NCBI GenBank assembly: GCA_022009775.1 | Contig: CP091723.1 | Location: 1,583,115-1,647,114 of the forward strand | Direction of reading: 5' to 3' | DNA: 64,000 nt | Source: Christensenella sp. | GTDB lineage: Bacteria; Bacillota; Clostridia; Christensenellales; CAG-917 | In this document: in pieces, positions 7,865-16,495 of the stretch | Layout of the letters: every line of letters begins with the position of its first letter | How positions within the stretch are numbered: the first letter of the stretch is position 1 | Position numbers and translations under genes: made by a program | The notes under the pieces: model-generated | What the model was told of the DNA's origin: nothing | The model's input: the letters and a program-made list of their open reading frames with translations, nothing else | Databases searched by the model: none

Positions 7865-10012
7865 ATGAAAAAAAGAATTGTTTTCATAAGTGCAATTGTG
7901 CTAGTCTGTGTGCTAGCACTTTTCGCATTTACGGCTTGCAACACCGCAAGCAGCGAAGTCGGTGAAGAACTCGTCACAAACGGCGATTTTTCTTCATTCA
8001 ACACCAACACGAAAAAATTTGACGGTTGGACGACATCTTCCTCAAGCGTGCTTTTCTATCGTTCGCTCGTGTCAGACGACGAGACCAACGACTACGCTTT
8101 GTCAATCGACAACACTTCTGCCGGTTACAACTATTTGCAACAAACCATCAAAGTCGACACCAACAAGATTTACAAAGTCAGCGTCGATTTCAAGATCGAA
8201 AGCGACCTTTCCAACAAGACCGGCGCATACGTGACGTTCCTTGAAAATGTGGACTACAAGTTCGTTTCTCACTCAACGAAAACCAACGGTTTCGTGACCA
8301 GCACGTTCTATGTTCGCCCGAAGAACACCGATTATCTCACGCTCGCGCTCTGCATCGGCTCTCAAGACAATGCTTGCAAGGGCAAAGTGTACTTTGACAA
8401 CGTGTCCGTTCAACGCGTCGAAGAAGTTGCAGAAGGCTATGAAGTCGTCAACTTCAAGAAAGCTAAGACCGTCAGGACCAGTGTAGACGCAAACGGCATT
8501 TGCTTCATCGTTCTTATGACTTTGTTCGGTGCGGTTATGCTCGGCGGCGCATATATCCTTATCAAGCGCGTATATGCAAGAAAAGACGCATTCGTCGATT
8601 TCGGCGCAAGCGTTGCATACGAGAAGAAAGCTCCAAAAACAGCAAGCAAATGGTACAACAACAACTGGTTTATCACTTGCATGATTATGCTCGGCGCTGC
8701 GCTTTTGAGACTTATCTTCTTGCTTACGATGTACGGCATGGGCGGTGAAATGACCGCAACGATAAAAGTCGCAAAAGAATATCTCGGCGTAAACAACGGC
8801 GTGTTCAACTTCTTCGAGAAGATGTCCGCGCTCAACACGACCAGCACTTATTCGCCTGGCGCACTTTATATCCTTGCAATTCTCGGTTTCACCACGCAAG
8901 GTCTCGACACTATGGCAACGTCAATCGTATTCCGCCTTATCAACGTCATAGCAGACGTTGCGGTTGTCGGCATGATTTATTTCTATGGTCAAAAACGCGT
9001 CGGAAACAAGATTGCAACCGTTTACGCATCCTTGTATGCGCTTCTTCCGCTTGCACTTCTTATGAGTGGCATCAACGGCACGTTTGAGTGTTTGCTTATC
9101 GCGCTCGTCATTGCATCGATGATTCTCATGATAGAGAAGAAGTATCTTGCAACTTACTTCGTCATGACGCTTGCTGCAGTGCTCGATATTCGCGCTCTTG
9201 CAGTTGCGCCTATCATCGTCGCATACTTCGTGTATATGTACATCAAGGACAACGACAATATGAAGAAATTCACGGCAAACCGTGCGAAAATCGTTTTCGG
9301 TCTCGTCGGTACGGTCGTTCTTGCGTACTTGCTCACAATTCCTTGCGCAATCCATCAGATTCAAGCAGGTGACGCGTTCTTCGGATTCAAAGTGATGGTT
9401 CAGGAAATGACCAACACCACGTTCTTCGTCAAGGATGCGTTCAACCTTTACGGCATGGTCGCAATGAACGGCAAGACGTCGCAACAGAGCGTCAATATTC
9501 TCAACCTTATCTTCATTCTCGTGCTTGAAGCGTACGTCATCTCGCTCTACTTCAAGAACCGCAACAAACAAGAACTTATTCTTCTTGCGTCCTTCACGCT
9601 TGCAGTCATCGCAGTGTTCACAATCAAAGTGACCTACACGTATTTGTTCTTGTCCTTGGCTCTTGCGCTCATCTATACGATGATCAGCGGCGACAGAAGA
9701 ATGTACTTTGTCACAAGCGGCATCGCAACGCTCGGATTTATCAACTTCGCTCAACTTATGAACCAAAGCGGTTTCGTAAAGAGCGGCGTTATCAACTCGG
9801 CGGTCACGAGTTTTGAAACGACAGGTCCGTTCTATATCGTGTTCAGCGTTCTTGCTGTGCTTCTCATCGGCTACTATGCATACGTGTCCTATTCAATCAC
9901 AAACAACACCAAGATTGTGGACATCAAGGCAATGCCCGACACGCTTGCAAACACCATCAAATACGGCTTCAAGAATTTGAAAGCAAAGTTTGCAAAAAAC
10001 GATGAAGAATAA
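7865..10012 (+). CDS. Lipoprotein-CBM fused to GT-C type membrane glycosyltransferase
   Basis: A 715-aa protein with an unusual order. Residues 1-25 form a lipoprotein signal ending in the lipobox FTAC. Residues about 35-185 look like a jelly-roll carbohydrate-binding module (LVTNGDFSSF...FDGWT...VYFDNVSV). A helix at about 208-235 is followed by about ten hydrophobic segments from residue 265 that resemble the PMT/ArnT GT-C fold, which transfers sugars from polyprenyl phosphate. I do not see an unambiguous catalytic Asp-Glu motif in the first loop apart from GGEMTATIKVAKEYLG. The likely role is glycan transfer outside the membrane; the substrate is unknown. GGAGAG precedes the ATG; a terminator ends the unit. 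Confidence 0.65.
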   Translation: MKKRIVFISAIVLVCVLALFAFTACNTASSEVGEELVTNGDFSSFNTNTKKFDGWTTSSSSVLFYRSLVSDDETNDYALSIDNTSAGYNYLQQTIKVDTNKIYKVSVDFKIESDLSNKTGAYVTFLENVDYKFVSHSTKTNGFVTSTFYVRPKNTDYLTLALCIGSQDNACKGKVYFDNVSVQRVEEVAEGYEVVNFKKAKTVRTSVDANGICFIVLMTLFGAVMLGGAYILIKRVYARKDAFVDFGASVAYEKKAPKTASKWYNNNWFITCMIMLGAALLRLIFLLTMYGMGGEMTATIKVAKEYLGVNNGVFNFFEKMSALNTTSTYSPGALYILAILGFTTQGLDTMATSIVFRLINVIADVAVVGMIYFYGQKRVGNKIATVYASLYALLPLALLMSGINGTFECLLIALVIASMILMIEKKYLATYFVMTLAAVLDIRALAVAPIIVAYFVYMYIKDNDNMKKFTANRAKIVFGLVGTVVLAYLLTIPCAIHQIQAGDAFFGFKVMVQEMTNTTFFVKDAFNLYGMVAMNGKTSQQSVNILNLIFILVLEAYVISLYFKNRNKQELILLASFTLAVIAVFTIKVTYTYLFLSLALALIYTMISGDRRMYFVTSGIATLGFINFAQLMNQSGFVKSGVINSAVTSFETTGPFYIVFSVLAVLLIGYYAYVSYSITNNTKIVDIKAMPDTLANTIKYGFKNLKAKFAKNDEE

Positions 10013-10037
10013 GACTAAAAATCATCGCGTATTTACG

Positions 10038-10063
10038 AAATGCCCGCAATTTTGCGGGCATTT
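10038..10063 (+). terminator. Terminator after the GT-C gene
   Basis: AAATGCCCGCA at 10038-10048 pairs with TGCGGGCATTT at 10053-10063, a strong stem followed by CTCTTGTT. Confidence 0.85.
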
Positions 10064-10089
10064 CTCTTGTTCGCTTGATTTTTAGTCTG

Positions 10090-10170
10090 CTAACCGCGCA
10101 GAAAATCTCTGTTATCAAATCAAACATGGATAAAAACTCCTGTCGCAATTTCACGAGATTGTCTGCTTGG
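10090..10170 (+). repeat. Hairpin-rich dispersed repeat, copy C (3' part)
   Basis: Aligns without gaps to 76-156: both begin CTAACCGCGCAGAAAAT, share ACTCCTGTCGCA and end CTGCTTGG, with divergence concentrated in the middle third. The upstream hairpin chain of copies A and B is missing. The rest of 10171-10232 holds one small hairpin (GCGCC TTT GGCGC near 10176-10188). Confidence 0.7.
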
Positions 10171-10232
10171 TGGATGCGCCTTTGGCGCAAGCGGATATTT
10201 TTCATTTCGTTTGTAGCTTTTAGCGATAATAA

Positions 10233-10256
10233 AAAAGCACTCTTTCGAGTGCTTTT
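10233..10256. terminator. Terminator after the xre gene
   Basis: AAAAGCACTC at 10233-10242 pairs with GAGTGCTTTT at 10247-10256, flanked by T runs on both strands. It directly abuts the stop codon of the minus-strand gene. Confidence 0.8.
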
Positions 10257-10501
10257 CAATCCAAATCTATATTGTTTGCGTCAAACGACGGGGAATTGAG
10301 AAACTCGCTCACCGATACTCCCAAACCGTTTGCAAGCATAATCACGGTTTTCAAAGTAATGTTTTTGGTGCGTCGTTGCATAATGCTTTTTATCGTCGCA
10401 AAAGGAATTCCGCTCAATATTGCAAGACGGTATTGAGTGATATTTTTCTCTTCAAGATATTGACATAGTCTGTCAACTACGACGTCGTTCAATGTTTTCA
10501 T
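10256..10501 (-). CDS. Xre-family HTH regulator
   Basis: An 81-aa protein that is almost all one Cro/C1-type helix-turn-helix: ITQYRLAILSGIPFATIKSIMQRR is the HTH core, then LANGLGVSVSEFL. No sensor or oligomerisation domain follows. It is divergent from the small membrane protein at 10642, with a 13-bp imperfect inverted repeat between the two, so it likely controls itself and that gene. No strong ribosome binding site; a TATAAA at 10510-10515 (minus strand) lies close to the start codon. Confidence 0.85.
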   Translation of the reverse strand: MKTLNDVVVDRLCQYLEEKNITQYRLAILSGIPFATIKSIMQRRTKNITLKTVIMLANGLGVSVSEFLNSPSFDANNIDLD

Positions 10502-10534
10502 AACTCTATTTTATAGTACTTTGCAAAAAATATA

Positions 10535-10585
10535 GGATGATACGTCATTCTTTTGGTTGACACATCATCCCATAAATATTATAAT
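10535..10585 (+). promoter_or_regulatory. Consensus promoter with overlapping operator
   Basis: TTGACA at 10557-10562, 17 bases, TATAAT at 10580-10585: a perfect vegetative promoter. The half-sites GGATGATACGTCA (10535-10547) and TGACACATCATCC (10558-10570) form an inverted repeat matching at 11 of 13 positions. The right half covers the -35 box of the plus-strand gene and the left half lies near the likely -35 of xre, so one bound dimer could shut both promoters. Confidence 0.75.
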
Positions 10586-10641
10586 TTTTTGTAAATTATG
10601 GTGCGACAAAGCACAAAATCGAAATATGTTCAGAGAATATT

Positions 10642-10980
10642 ATGAAAAAAAATGAAAATCAAGATCAGAACTCGTTGGAAAACATACGAGAAGTATTATG
10701 TTATGCGGTGGTTATTATTTTAACAGCATCTCTGATTTTAATTGCTATAAGCTATACTACAAAAGTTAATATCAAAAACTATAATAAAATTGTGACTGGA
10801 ATGAATGTTAGTGAAGTAATCGACATCCTGGGAAAGCATTATAAATATGCTGAATCCACTAATTTCGCAGGTTATAAATGTGATGTATATATATGGCAAG
10901 ATCTAAGAGAAACGAAACATATAGCGGTAAGTTTTGTTAATGGCCGCGTTGTAGCAAAAGCACAAAGCGGTCTATATTAA
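10642..10980 (+). CDS. Small membrane protein with BamE/SmpA-like outer domain
   Basis: 112 aa. The first 20 residues are hydrophilic, residues about 21-42 form one membrane helix (YAVVIILTASLILIAISY), and the rest, with IVTGMNVSEVIDILGKHY and HIAVSFVNGRV, resembles the SmpA/BamE-like two-strand fold seen in many small surface proteins. Codon use is more AT-rich than in neighbouring genes, which suggests recent acquisition. It is controlled by a consensus promoter under a likely Xre operator and ends in a perfect terminator. Function unknown. Confidence 0.65.
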   Translation: MKKNENQDQNSLENIREVLCYAVVIILTASLILIAISYTTKVNIKNYNKIVTGMNVSEVIDILGKHYKYAESTNFAGYKCDVYIWQDLRETKHIAVSFVNGRVVAKAQSGLY

Positions 10981-10988
10981 GAAATAAA

Positions 10989-11010
10989 GAAGCACTCTTA
11001 AGAGTGCTTC
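10989..11010. terminator. Perfect bidirectional terminator
   Basis: GAAGCACTCTT at 10989-10999 and AAGAGTGCTTC at 11000-11010 form an uninterrupted palindrome followed by six T. It serves the gene on its left and can also end folA transcripts from the right. Confidence 0.85.
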
Positions 11011-11023
11011 TTTTTTGTGTTTT

Positions 11024-11537
11024 TCAGTAAGATTTCACAGCGGAGTTTTTGTAAGTGCAAAAGCGGATGGTGTAGCCGTTGTCGTCTATGGGATCGCTTT
11101 GCTCTGTGCAATGCCAGTTGGCAAGTTGGTCGAGATTGTCGTGGAAGACTTCCGCGCCGCCGTCCGCGTCCACTTTTGTGACGTATGCCGTTTCGCAGTA
11201 GGGCAGGAGCGTGTGATACATCATTGCGCCGCCCACAACGTAGACGTTGTCTTGGTCGTATTGCTTGATTGCGGCAAATAGCTCGTCAAGAGAGCGCACA
11301 AGGATATAGCCCTTTGTTGTAGCGTCTTCGTCTGTGCCGTTTGGGTTGAGCACGATGTTTACGCGGTTTTTGAGCGGCATGCCGCCCGGGGAAAGACAAA
11401 AGGGTGTTGCTGCCCATAACCACGACTTTGCCGCGCGTGTGCTCGACAAAATGGCGCATATCGGCTTTGAGATTGAACAGCAAGTCGTTTTTCTTGCCGA
11501 GTCCCCATTTGTTGTCAACTGCAAATATTGTTTTCAT
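11024..11537 (-). CDS. folA: Dihydrofolate reductase (one frame break)
   Basis: Reduces dihydrofolate with NADPH, restoring the cofactor used up by ThyA. The N-terminal half has FAVDNKWGLGKKNDLLFNLKAD and VVVMGSNTL; the C-terminal half has NVYVVGGAMMYHTLLPY and YVTKVDADGGAEVF. The halves are joined by removing one base from the GGGG run at 11388-11391 (plus strand), restoring SFPGGMPLKNR, about 170 aa. Its ATG shares a base with the thyA stop, so the two are translated together. Confidence 0.93.
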
Positions 11538-12367
11538 CAGATAGCCACTTCGATTTTTTTGTCGAGTTTTGTGTAGTTGTAGTCCACAAGCTCGAAGTCG
11601 TCCACGGTGAAGTCGTAGAAGTTTTTCACGTCCTTGTTCATTTTGAATGTTGGGGCGGGATATTGCGGATTTTTCAAAATCTCTTCCACGATAGGCACGT
11701 GTCTGTCATAGATGTGCGCGTCGCTTATCACGTGCACAAATTCGCCAACTTCCAGACCGCTCACTTGAGCGAACATGTGAAGAAGCACCGCATATTGCAC
11801 CACGTTCCAGTTGTTTGCGGTGAGAGTGTCCTGACTGCGCTGATTGAGAATGCCGTTGAGCTTGTTGCCCGTGACGTTGAAGGTCATGGAATAGGCGCAA
11901 GGGTAGAGATGCATCTCGTGCAAGTCTTGGAAGTTGTAGATATTGGTGAGAATACGGCGGGAACTCGGATTGTTTTTCAAGTCGAAAAGCACTCTGTCCA
12001 CTTGGTCGAATTCGCCTTCGGGGTATATGCTCTTGACGCCGAGTTGATAGCCGTACGCTTTGCCGATAGAACCGGTTTCGTCAGCCCAACTGTCCCAGAT
12101 ATGGGAGTTGAGATCGTGAACGTTGTTGCTCTTTTTTTGCCATATCCACAATATTTCGTCGATAGCCGATTTGAATGCGGTGCGGCGAAGTGTGATTATC
12201 GGAAATTCTTTTGACAAATCGTAGCGATTGACTATGCAAAACTTTTTTATAGTATGTGCGGGCGTGCCGTCGAGCCAGTGCGGACGTACGGGCAAGTCTT
12301 CGTCGCTTATGCCGTTGTCGAGAATGTCTCTGCAAGTGTTGATGAAAATTTTGTCTGCTATGCTCAT
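11537..12367 (-). CDS. thyA: Thymidylate synthase ThyA
   Basis: Methylates dUMP to dTMP with methylene-tetrahydrofolate. The 276-aa protein has the dUMP-binding motif QRSQD, the catalytic Cys near residue 157 in LYPCAYSM, and DAHIYDRH near the C-terminus. The Cys motif is YPCAY rather than the classical PPCH, as in some clostridial ThyA. No clear ribosome binding site precedes the ATG. It is first in a thyA-folA operon. Confidence 0.94.
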   Translation of the reverse strand: MSIADKIFINTCRDILDNGISDEDLPVRPHWLDGTPAHTIKKFCIVNRYDLSKEFPIITLRRTAFKSAIDEILWIWQKKSNNVHDLNSHIWDSWADETGSIGKAYGYQLGVKSIYPEGEFDQVDRVLFDLKNNPSSRRILTNIYNFQDLHEMHLYPCAYSMTFNVTGNKLNGILNQRSQDTLTANNWNVVQYAVLLHMFAQVSGLEVGEFVHVISDAHIYDRHVPIVEEILKNPQYPAPTFKMNKDVKNFYDFTVDDFELVDYNYTKLDKKIEVAI

Positions 12368-12388
12368 TTGTGCGGTTAGATTATTGAA

Positions 12389-12414
12389 TTCGGCGCATTT
12401 TCCAATGCGCCGAA
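12389..12414 (-). terminator. Terminator after the GH2 gene
   Basis: TTCGGCGCATT at 12389-12399 pairs with AATGCGCCGAA at 12404-12414. It separates the GH2 gene from thyA, both on the minus strand. T content downstream is modest. Confidence 0.7.
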
Positions 12415-12425
12415 AGTGTTTTTAC

Positions 12426-14185
12426 TCAGTCTTTGATCACAAGTTGCGCGTTGATTTTGCGCATAAGGTCGATAGGCACTTTGATGACGCGTCTGTCGTA
12501 GGTGACAAGACCGTTCATTTCCTGTTCGACGTCGCTCACTTCGGTGTAGACAGTTGCGGAAAGACCTTTGTCGATTTTCGGGATTATCGTGTTCGTATAC
12601 AGTTTTTCAATCGCTTTTGCAATCTTTTCGGGTCTCCTGTAAATGCGGTATCCGAATTGATTGTCGGGGGAGTACATGTGACCTTCCGTCTTGATTGCGT
12701 ATCCGCCGAATTCACTGAGAATATAGCATCTGTCGTCGTTTCTAGGCACGAACAAGGGCTTGAAGTAGATGTGCAAGCTCTTTGTGTCCGACGTGCCTTT
12801 GCCTTGGTCGTTCCAGCCGCTGACCGAGTCAATAAGGCGAGTGGGATCGATCTTTTTCATCTCCTTGGTGATGCGGACGGAGTCGAATTGTCCCCAACCT
12901 TCGTTGAAAGGCACCCAGACTGCGAGAGAAACTACGTTTTTGAGATGATTCATCGTCACGCGAAGTTCTCTTTCAAATTCATCTCTGCCTTCTTTGTCGG
13001 CGCGAGCGAGCTTTTTGTAGCCTGCCTCGTTATCGTCTTTGATGTGATATTCAAACACGGTGGCGAGAAGACCTATATAGAAAAGATTGTATTTGCTGCC
13101 GCCGCTGACCATATCTTGCCACACGAGAATGCCTTCTTTGTCGCAGTGATAATACCAGCGGAGCGGTTCGATTTTGATATGCTTGCGAAGCATATTGAAG
13201 CCCATGGATTTGACCATCTTCACGTCCCATTCGAGCGCGGCGTTTGACGGGGAGTAAGCATACCGTCCGACCAATAACCTTGATCGAGAAGACCGGTGTG
13301 GAAGTACGGCTTGTTGTTGAGCCCCATACGCTTGAAGCCCTTGGAGTCCGTCACCCAACTGAATTTGCGCATACCGAAGTATGAACGAACGATGTCGTTG
13401 CCGACTTTGAACGCAACGTCGTAAAGTTTAGGATTTTCGGGAGACCAAAGCTCGTAGTTTTCAAGTTTGACAGAAGCGGTATCACCTGCAAATTGTCCTG
13501 CAAACAGAGTGTTTTCGCCGTCAAGAATAAGCACGTCGACGGGAACGTCCGCGGACTTTTCAAATTTGAAATTGATTGTATCGTCGTCGATATTCGGGAC
13601 GATAGTGACGTCTTTGAGATAGACTTCGTCCATGCTTTCGAGCCATACGCTTTGCCAAATGCCCGATTGCGGAGTATACCAAATGCCGCCCGGCTTGGAC
13701 GATTGTTTTGCGTGAGTGTGGTAAGACGTGTCGCAAGGGTCGGTGACGACGAGTTCGATGACGTTTTCGCCGACTTTTGCGATTCCCGATACGTCGAATT
13801 CAAACGGAACGTATCCGCCGATATGTTCGCCGATGGAAACACCGTTGAGTTTTACGCTGCAAATCATATCCACGGCGTCGAAGTGAATGACGGTGTGCGC
13901 CTTCACGAAATCGGGTGCGAGATTGAAAGTGCGGTGATAGTAAAGTACGTCGTCTGGGGTGACTTTAGTGCCTTCGGGAAGTCCCGACAAAAGAGATTCG
14001 GGAGAGAAAGGAACGAGAATTTTTCCTTGATATTTGCCGTCGAAAGTTTCGCTTTTGCGAAGTATGGCATAATCCCATTCGCCGTTGAGCGTGACGTAAC
14101 TGCTTCTTGCAAATTGCGGACGCGGATATTCGCTGAGCGGAATCGCGCCGACTTCAAAAGGTGTGCGAAGTCTTACTGTTTTCAT
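12426..14185 (-). CDS. Glycoside hydrolase family 2 enzyme (one frame break)
   Basis: Rebuilt length about 586 aa. The order is an N-terminal sugar-binding jelly roll (LNGEWDYAIL...VSIGEHIGGYVPFEFDVS), an immunoglobulin-like domain and a TIM barrel. The acid/base Glu is in PFNEGWGQFD near residue 427 and the nucleophile Glu in ILSEFGGYA near 490. The class covers beta-galactosidase, glucuronidase and mannosidase; the substrate is not evident. There is no signal peptide, so it is likely cytoplasmic. The frame breaks at the GGGG run 13249-13252 (plus strand), where one base is missing; the repaired join reads MLTPPSNAALEWDV. AAGGAG precedes the ATG. Confidence 0.9.
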
Positions 14186-14338
14186 AGTCTACTCCTTATA
14201 TTTTATATAAGTATATCATACAAGATAAATTTCGACAATACCAAAACGCAAAAAGTGTAGCGAGATTTTCAAAATACGTGCGGATGTTATAATCGCCCGT
14301 ATTTTATCAAGTAAAATAATACATAACGCTCGAAATTT

Positions 14339-14367
14339 TTGACTAAATCGCTTGCTCGTGTTATACT
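14339..14367 (+). promoter_or_regulatory. Promoter for the YfcE-like gene
   Basis: TTGACT at 14339-14344, 17 bases, TATACT at 14362-14367; AAGGAG and the ATG follow within 30 bases. Confidence 0.75.
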
Positions 14368-14395
14368 TGAAACAAATAAAAAGGAGAAAAAGCAT

Positions 14396-14953
14396 ATGCG
14401 TATTTTCGTTGGTTCGGACGTTCACGGTTCGAGCATAGACATAGACAGATTTTTCGCAATCGTCGACGAATACAAGGCGACTCATCACGACACGCAGGTC
14501 GTGCTTTTGGGAGACATATACAATCACGGTCCGCGCAATCCGCTTCCAGAAGGCTATGCGCCCATGAAAGTTGCCGAGCGTCTCAACTCGTCGAAAGACT
14601 ACATCACCGTAATTCAGGGCAACTGTGACAGTGAAGTAGATCAGATGATAAGCGATTTCGAGATAAAGCACGATTTTTCTATGCAATGGGGTGCGAGAAG
14701 GCTTTATTTCACGCACGGACACAAATGCAATCCCGATTTGCCTTGCAAAGACACAATAAAGGGCGACATCGTGTTTTACGGTCATTTTCACAGGGCCGCG
14801 GTCGAAGAAGTGGACGGCGTGATTTACGTTTGCGTCGGCGCACTCGGTATGCCAAAGCCTGACACCGTTCGTTCTTACGCCGTCGTCGACGAGCACGAAG
14901 TGACTGTAAAAGCACTCGAAACAGACGATATTATTTTCCGCTTCGACATTTGA
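14396..14953 (+). CDS. yfcE: YfcE-type metallophosphoesterase
   Basis: A 185-aa calcineurin-like phosphodiesterase. Metal-binding motifs are in order: GSDVHGS, LLGDIYNHGP, IQGNCDSEVD, FTHGHK and FYGHFHRA. YfcE and relatives hydrolyse phosphodiesters in vitro; the physiological substrate is unclear. I start at the ATG at 14396 because AAGGAG (14381-14386) precedes it. It stands alone between minus-strand genes, with its own promoter. Confidence 0.9.
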   Translation: MRIFVGSDVHGSSIDIDRFFAIVDEYKATHHDTQVVLLGDIYNHGPRNPLPEGYAPMKVAERLNSSKDYITVIQGNCDSEVDQMISDFEIKHDFSMQWGARRLYFTHGHKCNPDLPCKDTIKGDIVFYGHFHRAAVEEVDGVIYVCVGALGMPKPDTVRSYAVVDEHEVTVKALETDDIIFRFDI

Positions 14954-15057
14954 TTTTTAGCGATATAATGAGATATTTGAAAACGGAATTTTGCAAAATC
15001 GCAAAAAAATCATATGGATATTTTATTTTTGAAAATATTAAATTAGACCGATTAGAA

Positions 15058-15075
15058 CACCGAAAAAACGCGGTG
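15058..15075 (+). terminator. Likely terminator of the YfcE-like gene
   Basis: CACCG at 15058-15062 pairs with CGGTG at 15071-15075, followed by CTCTTTCTTTTT. The stem is short. Confidence 0.55.
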
Positions 15076-15152
15076 CTCTTTCTTTTTCTCGTTATTGTTT
15101 TGCACAGAGTATTTTCTAAAAAAATTTACGATTGCCGTTTCCGTTTAGAAAC

Positions 15153-15180
15153 GAAAACCCCGAAAAAATTCGGGGTTTTC
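15153..15180. terminator. Terminator between the YfcE-like gene and tldE
   Basis: GAAAACCCCGAA at 15153-15164 pairs with TTCGGGGTTTTC at 15169-15180. T-rich sequence on both sides makes it usable from either strand; it most likely ends the minus-strand tldD-tldE unit. Confidence 0.8.
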
Positions 15181-15206
15181 TGAAAGTGTTTTTTTGTAAA
15201 TTCAAG

Positions 15207-16484
15207 TTATTCGACGCCTGCTACGCTGACGTTTTCAAATTTTGCCGCATAAGGTCCTTCATAGCCTGCGGATACGTATCTGTCTTGTGAGAAGACGACG
15301 TTTTGTTGCGCTTCTATGAGATTACCGTTGACCGAGCCGCCCGTAACGGGAGTGATTTTGCCGTCTTCGACGAGATATGCAAGTCTTATTTCGCCGCCGA
15401 AATGTCCCGACATTGCATCCGTTTGGAAATCGGAGAACGTAACCGCAACGAGACAAGGTTTCTTTTTCATATCTTCAAACGATTCGCTTCCTAGATTGTC
15501 GCATCTGGTCTTTGAAAAGTTGCCCGTAGGTTTTAGACCGAGATAGCGGCAAAACGGCGTGCTTCCGTGAATCGCGGTGAGTTTGCCGTCTTTTATGATT
15601 TGCAAATCTTTCATTCTGATGCCGTCAGAGCTGAACGGAGCGGTTGCAACGAGCGTCAAATCCACTTTGTCTTTCTTTGCGTCGTTTTGCACGTCGTCGC
15701 CGATGTTCCAGGACGAATAATGCGGATAAATCATATCCGCCGCCGATTTTTCGGTGTAATACGTCATTATTTCGGCAAGATTGTCCGCACAAATAACAAC
15801 GTCGTATTTTCCGCTCTTCAACGTCTTTTGAGCGCGCGCTCTGTCGTATGCGTAATCGAGATATTCCTTCACTCCTTCCTTTATCGCGTCAACGTTTACG
15901 TCGTCGTATTGATATTGATTGATAAGTTCGACATCTTCGGGCTCTTTGCATTGAACGACATAGTCGCCTTTGCACACTGCGTCGGTGTATGACACGTCCG
16001 TGCCGTTTGAAGACACCACACGCTTGAAGTATCTGTGGCAGAACACTTCGGTTGAATTGATATACGCGTGCTCGTTTGTGTCGGCTGAGAAGATTGCCGC
16101 CGCCATTTTGCCGGCACTTTCGGCAAGCGGTTTTTCGGTGAGTTCGTTCTTTTTGCAAACACATTCGGACGTTTCCTTTTCGGGAGCGTCGTAGTCGGGA
16201 TTCATAGCAAATTGCGCGGCGTAGTACGCGCTTTCTATTTCCGTCTTTATTTCTTGTTCTGTCATAGACGCAATGACGTTTGCGCCCATACTGCCCGAGA
16301 GTTTTTTGCCGTCTTTTTCGCTTTCGCGTACGACAGTCACGACAAATTTGTGCGTGTCTTTTATTCTTCTCGTGTCAAGTTGATGCTTGACGAAGAAAAG
16401 TTCGGCAGATTCTTCTTTGACTTCGTTTATTCTCCAACGGTTTATACCGCATTCGGAGAGAATTTTCTTTATTTTTTCAATCAT
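15207..16484 (-). CDS. tldE: TldE/PmbA family peptidase subunit
   Basis: A 425-aa protein of the TldD/PmbA family without the zinc-binding HExxxH motif, which marks it as the TldE-like partner. It has the family N-terminal fold and C-terminal pieces such as LAYLVEDGKITPVTGGSVNGN. TldD/TldE pairs act as a heterodimer that degrades unfolded peptides or matures small modified peptides. It follows tldD by 11 bases, with the ribosome binding site in the gap. I see no peptide precursor gene nearby. Confidence 0.88.
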   Translation of the reverse strand: MIEKIKKILSECGINRWRINEVKEESAELFFVKHQLDTRRIKDTHKFVVTVVRESEKDGKKLSGSMGANVIASMTEQEIKTEIESAYYAAQFAMNPDYDAPEKETSECVCKKNELTEKPLAESAGKMAAAIFSADTNEHAYINSTEVFCHRYFKRVVSSNGTDVSYTDAVCKGDYVVQCKEPEDVELINQYQYDDVNVDAIKEGVKEYLDYAYDRARAQKTLKSGKYDVVICADNLAEIMTYYTEKSAADMIYPHYSSWNIGDDVQNDAKKDKVDLTLVATAPFSSDGIRMKDLQIIKDGKLTAIHGSTPFCRYLGLKPTGNFSKTRCDNLGSESFEDMKKKPCLVAVTFSDFQTDAMSGHFGGEIRLAYLVEDGKITPVTGGSVNGNLIEAQQNVVFSQDRYVSAGYEGPYAAKFENVSVAGVE

Positions 16485-16495
16485 ATCAGTGCTCC

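Noticed and set aside
8921..9766. A long open frame opposite the GT-C gene
   Set aside because: His/Asp/Arg-rich shadow of membrane-helix codons; no family likeness.
10075..10299. Open frame sharing the peptide LTAQKI...DKNSCR with the frame at 22-264
   Set aside because: The shared peptide follows from the shared repeat; the frame then crosses a terminator and the 3' end of the xre gene.
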